Of a DNA stretch of 64,000 nucleotides, positions 58,629 to 64,000 are shown piece by piece. Positions within the stretch are counted from its first letter, which is position 1. The number at the start of each line of letters is the position of its first letter. The DNA comes from Nitrosomonas sp. (lineage in GTDB: Bacteria; Pseudomonadota; Gammaproteobacteria; Burkholderiales; Nitrosomonadaceae), in NCBI GenBank assembly GCA_016721865.1, contig JADKHF010000010.1:8785-72784 (forward strand), in the 5' to 3' direction. The notes below the pieces were generated by a model that ran no database searches, was not told where the DNA came from, and saw only the letters and a list, made by a program, of their open reading frames with translations. The position numbers and the translations under genes were made by a program.

Positions 58629-58632
58629 GTAG
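58436..58632. other. Low-complexity C/G tract, likely corrupted sequence
   Basis: Contains an uninterrupted run of about twenty C, other long C runs, and fragments of the IS630 right half in degraded form. The GC content is unlike anything else in the window. I read it as a low-quality or mis-assembled second pass of the IS right end and not a genuine genetic element. Confidence 0.7.
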
Positions 58633-58771
58633 ATTACGTTTCTGATGTTAGCGCAGCGCTCCTTCTTTTCGCCCCTTCCGCGTTTTTCTGCTCCCTTCGG
58701 GCCTGCGTGCGTGATGTGGGATAGGAGCAGCAGGCAAGCGCGGGGTAGGCAAATTTATCGGATAGGGAATA

Positions 58772-59516
58772 CTAAGGCGCAGGTACAGGCATATACATGA
58801 CACCATTAGCTTCCATAAGCCTGGGTATACCAGGCGCACCACATTGATAATAGGTTACTCCGTTGACAACAGACGTGTTAGGAGTGCAGGGCAGACCTCC
58901 TGAACCCGAAGCCGGTGGCGTAGTATAAACGACCGTTTGCTCAGCTGATGACTCGCCTGCTGCATATCCGACCATCCCTCCCACCACTGCCGCGCCAATT
59001 GCTACAGCTGCGACTTCGCCGCCATCCCAGTCGTCATCATCGTAGTAGTGCCCATGATTGTCGTAGTGTCCCGCATAGGATTGCGCAGTTTCCTGCCGGG
59101 CTTGAGTTCGTTCCTGTAGCCTTCTGGCGGGATTCCGTGCAATCAGATCGGCAACTCCTGGCGTGATCCAACATTTCTCGCTGGAAGCCTGCCGCGGCCC
59201 GTTCCTGCCCCGGTTTGTGGATGCGGTCAGGGCTGGCAACGTTCGGCTGGCTGTCAGTGTTGCGATCTGCCGGCCATTGTCGATCGCGGAAGCAGATGGA
59301 CTCCTGCTCCCAGCTTACCCGGCACCGGATGAGGCTGCGCCGCTGGCGGGCAGCAGCGCCGCCTTGGGAGAAACCGCCACCGCCGCTGCGCACCCCGGCG
59401 CGGGCACCTCGCCACCGCCACCGGCACGTCCTTCCGGAACGGCATCATTCACGGCAGCTATCAAAATGAACGCGACCCGCAATAACTGTAATGATCAAGT
59501 AAGGTTTGGTAGTCAT
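58772..59516 (-). pseudogene. Secreted Gly-rich protein (frameshifted), unknown function
   Basis: The minus-strand start at 59516 gives MTTKPYLIITVIAG, the beginning of a signal peptide. Gly/Arg-rich low complexity (RSGGGGFSQGGAAARQR) follows in another frame. The C-terminal part reads HYDNHGHYYDDDDWDGGE, a membrane-like VAAVAIGAAVVGGMVGYAAG and then NGVTYYQCGAPG. The ending VNGVTYYQCG is common in small secreted hypothetical proteins with Gly-zipper segments. At least two frame changes. Confidence 0.55.
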
Positions 59517-59546
59517 TTCTGTTCTCGGTTTGTTTTTCTTGAGTGG

Positions 59547-60453
59547 TCAATCTTTCAGCCGGGAAATTTTTGGAAGTTCTGCCGGCAAAGGAAATCCTTT
59601 TGCGCTTCTTAGGTGAGAAATGCAAATGGAATCCTTGAACTCAGGTGTCAGGTACCACTCGGAAAACCCTGACCGGTAAGCTGGCTGTCCTTCTGAATTT
59701 TTGTAAGTCAGCACGATCCAGCAGTAGCGGTTTAGCGCCATCAGGAATCCAGATCTGATAATCGACCGTTTCGGTACGTCCTGCCAAATGATGAGCCGGA
59801 ACTCCATCAATCACGGTACGCTCCACATAATCAATTCCTGGTGCGATCGATTGCTTTGCGGGAATTGGCTCATCAGAAGTAAAAGGAGCGGTAGCCTCAT
59901 TCCGAGGACCTGAGGAAAAACCTTAACATCCTCATCGATTCCCCCAGATTTGGGTGTCTGTGCATAAACATTCTTTGACGGACTGAACGCAGTGATTTCT
60001 TGCCGTCATACAAGACAGATGCTGCTCGCGATCACTATGCGCACTGACGCGCGTCCATTGAAACCCTATTCACGATGACCTTCGGTTCTCACCGCGAATT
60101 CTATTTTCTGCCCGGATTCACTGAGGACTTCATAACTGGAATTAAGGTTAAAACTGAATCGAGGCGTCTTGGCCAGGAATTCAGGCCATGCGCTTGAGGT
60201 CATCCTCAGCCTCTGATGACTTTTCAAATAACTTGCGTATTCTCCCTTGGGAGTCACCACAGGTTCCGAACCCACCATCTGCACCAAACTCAACTGTGGA
60301 AATCAGGATCCCACACTTAACATTTTCACAGAATAACTCCTGCTGGATTCTAGTATCGTACTCTTGCAAAGTGAAATTTTTTTTAGCAGACCAACACAGC
60401 GATGAAGTCTGAATGCTCAAGCCATACCAAGTAATTCTTAAATCCATGCCCAT
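59547..60453 (-). pseudogene. DUF2092-type periplasmic protein (heavily broken)
   Basis: The N-terminal frame carries EAEDDLKRMA joined to EFLAKTPRFSFNLNSSYEVL and SGQKIEFAVRTEGHRE. Further down VERTVIDGVPAHHLAGRTET, DYQIWIPDGAKPLLL, then LTYKNSEGQPAYRSGFSEWY and a C-terminus ending PKISRLKD. This order fits DUF2092 proteins. At least five frame changes or stops. It neighbours a Gly-rich secreted protein. Confidence 0.65.
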
Positions 60454-61433
60454 CTATATTTCATCATATCAAGATTCTGCATCAACTTCATTGATATTCA
60501 CCAAATAAATCTAAGTGTTGCTTGATTTAAATCTTGGATTCCTCGTGGTCCTGACACAGCGTTACTCAATGTATTTTCTTATTTTTTGGCGGGACGGTTG
60601 TTAATTCCCCATTCTGTTGATTATGCGCGACGTCAGACACAGATTTTATTCAGTCCAGGGATTCATCTATTCGCCCATCACAGAGCGCTAACTGATTTCC
60701 AACTTCGTCGACAACCTTGAAAGTGATCTTCTGGGTTTGTTGGTGGAAATGGCGTTCTGGTAAGAAGTATTACTCTCAGAAGATCTTGTTTAGTCAGTAA
60801 CCGGAAAATGATAATAAGCCTCCCTTCAGGTAGCGTGTGACATCGGTAATTTCACCTTCGCTCCCGAGTCGGCCTAATGTTGCTCTGCCAGCGATGCACC
60901 TGAGATTTCAAACCATGCCAGTCAGTTGCAAGCGATTTCTCGCCAATGAATTATTTAGTGTGGCATGCTACGAGTGTGTTGAATAAAAGCAACTCACCGA
61001 GCGCTTAGCATAATCCAAGTATAGCATAAGACAAGGTGCCCGCCGTCCATAGTGAGACATAGTCGTAACAATTTTCTTTGCCCTAAGCATTTGAGTTTCC
61101 TTGGATTAACAGCCATTATTTTGCTCCTAATTGGTAAAATGAATGGTAGAAATTCTAATATAAATTTACTGTTAATATGAGTACTTCTCATTGAAAATTC
61201 CCGAGCAGTCTGTTGAAAACTATCTACGCCGGTGCTGTGTTGTTAAAAACAGGCTTGAGATGCACTTTATCACGCATAAATTGCACTTTTTCAAAGTAGA
61301 TTGCTCTATTCCCGGACGGTCTGTTAGATAATTCTGACGATTGATATGCATGAAAATAATGTATTAGGTATCTTATACACCAGTTGTATAGACAATACTT
61401 ATTTTCTATCCACATTTATATTAAGGTAAAACG
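60454..61433. other. Region without recognisable gene
   Basis: About 1 kb. A REP-like unit lies at 60530-60561 (GGATTCCTCGTGGTCCTGAC). Short open frames on both strands show no family. Given the error density around it, decayed or unreadable coding DNA is possible. The last 200 bp are AT-rich and may contain the ftsH promoter. Confidence 0.4.
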
Positions 61434-63249
61434 ATGGATAAAAGCGCAAAATTAATTTCTGGTTTATCATCGTAGCATTTCTGGGTTACTGTTGATACAG
61501 AATCTGTATTCGCAATACACGCAAGTAGCCCATTCCACACAGTCGCCTTCAAAGCTGCTGGAGCAGGGAAGTGTTGCTGAAATTGCGATTACTGAGCATC
61601 AGATCTTCCGGTACGCTGAAGGGAAAAAAATGCGGATGGCTTTAAGGACTTTGTTACCACTGGTGGAACCCGAATTGGCAGCTGGACAAGCACAATGTAG
61701 TTTATGCCGAAATCGTACAGGTAACCTGGCGCGCTGATTTACTTTCTGGATTGTGCCAATGGCGATTTTTGTTGGTATCTGGCTGTTTGTCATCCGCCGC
61801 ATGGAGAGCGTGGCTGGGCGGCGGATTGATGTCAATCGGCAAAAGCCACGCCAAGGTGTTTGTAGGAGAAGGAAACTAAAGTGACCTTTGATGATGTGGC
61901 CGGCGTCGATGAAGCTAAAGAGGAACTGGTAGAAATTATCAATTTCCGCCAAGAATCCGGTGGATTTGGCCGCCAAGCGGGCGCGCAACCAAGGGCATCC
62001 TGCTGGTGGGCCCCCGGTACTGGAAAAACATTGGTGGCGCTGTGGCAGGCGAAGCTGGCGTACCATTTTCTCCATCTCCATTCAGAATTTGTTGAAATGT
62101 TTGTCGGTGAGGCAGCCAGAGTGCGTGATCTGTTCGCGGGCGCGGCAAATGGGCCCCGGCGATTATTTTTATTGATGAACTGGATGCGCTGGGGCGTGCT
62201 CGTGGCGCATGGACTGGGCGGCGGGCATGATGAGAAAGAACAAACACTGAACCACCATTACTGGCAGAACTCGATTTGTTTGATCCCAGCAGCGGCATTG
62301 CAGTCGCTTGGCGGCAACCAACCGCCGGAAATTCTTGATCCCAGCATTGTTGCGTGCCGGCCGGTTTGACCGCTTCAGTGCTGGTGGATCGGCCTGATAA
62401 AATCGGGCGTGAGCAAATTCTGGGCCGTTCACGCGAAAAAGTGAAACTGAATCTGATGTCGCACCAATGGGACGCTTTAACCCCGGTTTTACCGGCAAAG
62501 GTGTGCGGAGCGGATTTGGCAATCCTACCACCAGCCATTTTTGTCGCTGGCACGGCGTGCTGCTGCTTCGGTGACGATGGATGATTTCAATAACGCCATC
62601 GAGCGTATTGTAGCCGGTCTGGAGAAACGTAACCGTCTATTGAATCCTGAAGAACGCCGCAAGCGGCGTCTTCGTTACGGAAACAGCACAATGGTTGCAT
62701 TGGCATTACCCGACCGACGAAATTCACAGCAGTATCCATCATTCCACGTGGTGTTGGTGCATTGTTGAAAGCACCATACAGCGTCCTACCGAAGATCGTT
62801 TTCTGATGATCCGTGGAACTGTTGAAAATGGCGGCATTGCTGGCGGACGAGCGGCGGTGAGCAAGTGGTGTTTCGCGAGGTGTCTACTGGCGCGGCAGAT
62901 GATCTGGTACGCGCTACAAAGATACCGCCCGCGCTATGGTGCTGCGTTACGGCATGAGCGAGGCACTAGGTAATGTGGCTTATGAATCGGGAACAATCCT
63001 CACTCCCGCAACCACACCGATAAGTCGCGGAACCAGCGGCGCCGAAGAAACTGCCAACAAGATCGATATTGCGGTGCGTGTGCTGGTTGATCACGCCCTG
63101 GAGCGTGCAATCATTATACTTCAGATCAATCGCGCTCGCTTTGATCATACCGTTGAAGAGTTACCTGAAACGCAAACCCAATCAACCCTGAAATTATCAA
63201 GCTCAAGCAGGCGATTATTTCGCAAAGGATTCCAACTAACGCGCAGTGA
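61434..63249 (+). pseudogene. ftsH: FtsH-type AAA+ zinc metalloprotease (many frameshifts)
   Basis: ATG 61434 (MDKSAKLIS) leads to the N-terminal membrane helix FIIVAFLGYLLIQNLYSQY. The second helix is IVPMAIFVGIWLFVIRRME and the AAA start TFDDVAGVDEAKEELVEIIN. Walker A GPPGTGKT needs one C added, and Walker B reads IFIDELDALGRARG. Further pieces are LNPEERR, QRPTEDRFLM, VSTGAADDLVRAT and MSEALGNVAYES; the end is QRIPTNAQ. The zinc HExxH position (about 62668-62690) is unreadable as HETAH without repair. About 605 codons and more than ten breaks. Confidence 0.82.
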
Positions 63250-63353
63250 CAGAAGTGCGCGCAAAGTAGATCAAACAGTGCAGTCCGTGGAGGGTCTTTA
63301 TTTGATACTGTCCTCTATTGCATCCAGCATCATTCCTATTAGTTTAAATCCAG

Positions 63354-64000
63354 TTAGTTTTGTGATTTCTTACATGTCGGGCTGGTGACAACAAATTTCA
63401 CGTTAAATAATCGCCAATGACATCCAGTCCTGCCAGCATTAAGCCGTGTTTGATTAATTCAGGTCCGAGAAATTCTGCGATTTCCTTGTCGCGTTCTGAC
63501 AATGGCTGTGTTTTCCCGTGCCAGCAGCCAGATTTCGCCGCGTTTCACCAGTTTCCGGACGCATGCCGCAGGTACGCTTTGCCTGACGAGTAATATGCGC
63601 TTATCTCCTGAGCAATTTCAGCTTTCCACCGCTGGCGCCGCCGATCGTTCGTGTTCCAGCAATGGCGAAAGCGCTCTGAGAATTACATTGATATTGTGGT
63701 CTGCACTTGCATATCAGTTACGCGCGCGCCGCCCATGCCATCGAGTGGTTTTAAATGATACCCTGAATAATCGCACCGAGGAATTCCTGATCAAAATGAG
63801 GCTGGTCACCAGGTAGGGCGATGAATTGTGGAAATTTTGCACCGCCAGCTTTTCATTGTGATCACGGATACCGCGGGGGCTGTTGATTACCAATGCACCC
63901 TGGGTTTCGGCCAATCTCAGTAGATACCTGCCGTAAAGATATTCCAGATCAAAAGGTGGATCTTTGGGCATCACTATGGCATCAATTCAGAGCGGCGTTG
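63354..64000 (-). pseudogene. gshB: Glutathione synthetase, partial and frameshifted
   Basis: Minus strand, 5' end beyond the window. MPKDPPFDLEYLYGRYLLRL, then GALVINSPRGIRDHNEKLA matches the central GshB region (KDPPFDxEYxxxT..L, N-P-x-x-x-R-D-x-N-E-K). The C-terminal features GETRRNLAAG and, after a break, GDYLT and VTSPTC are recognisable down to a stop at 63354. Several frame changes. ATP-grasp ligase making glutathione from gamma-glutamylcysteine. Convergent with ftsH. Confidence 0.75.

Noticed and set aside
1..64000. CRISPR array, prophage or replication origin
   Set aside because: No regularly spaced direct repeats, phage structural genes or DnaA-box clusters were seen.

Overview
The window looks like a chromosomal piece of an ammonia-oxidising betaproteobacterium of the Nitrosomonas group. 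The evidence is the housekeeping gene order mucD-lepA-lepB-rnc-era-pdxJ-acpS-nagZ and hemA-prfA-prmC, together with a CADD/NE1434-type p-aminobenzoate synthase gene beside metE. This is an inference from gene content; no marker gene for species assignment (16S rRNA, amoA) is present.

Layout. 0-9.2 kb: periplasmic protease mucD, a glutaredoxin-like protein, lepA, lepB, a DUF4845 protein, rnc, era, pdxJ, acpS and nagZ; recO, which usually lies between era and pdxJ, is missing. 9.3-16.9 kb: lpdA, a secreted His-rich protein, tRNA-Val(GAC), creA, hemA-prfA-prmC, a CGFS glutaredoxin and a YqaA-type membrane protein. 17-22.2 kb: an IS630-type element inserted in metR, then metE and the CADD-type pABA gene. 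22.2-28.7 kb: a relic region, the nrdA-nrdB pair with an NrdR box, and a compact AT-rich three-gene cassette of unknown function. 28.7-34.9 kb: repeats, a partial duplication of the fumC 5' end, a RelE/HigA-type toxin-antitoxin pair whose toxin carries a 99-bp palindromic insertion, fumC, an MFS transporter, a small lipoprotein, a Nudix hydrolase and mnmA. 35.2-41.6 kb: a four-gene efflux operon (outer-membrane factor, HlyD-type fusion protein, RbbA-type ATPase-permease, YhhJ-type permease). 41.6-47.8 kb: ygfX, ygfZ, a DUF502 protein, a dynamin-like GTPase, a DUF1993 protein and relics. 48.3-57.3 kb: an arsenic-methylation/arsenosugar-type operon on the minus strand, diverging from an ovothiol operon (ovoA, ovoB) on the plus strand. 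57.3-64 kb: a second IS630 copy with a garbled GC-rich right end, then strongly broken genes (Gly-rich secreted protein, DUF2092, ftsH, gshB).

Many genes that should be essential (lepA, lepB, rnc, nrdA) carry single-base frameshifts, repeatedly in homopolymer runs. I read most of these as sequence errors, not real decay, and annotate such genes as one CDS spanning the frames. Three lesions look biological because removing the inserted DNA restores the reading frame exactly or nearly so: metR (IS630), the RelE toxin (99-bp palindromic insert), and probably the recO loss. Beyond about 58.4 kb error density rises sharply, so true pseudogenes there cannot be told from bad sequence.

The most interesting systems are the ovothiol operon facing the arsenic operon, the non-canonical pABA synthase next to metE, the three-gene cassette after nrdB, and the toxin-antitoxin pair framed by a duplicated fumC start.
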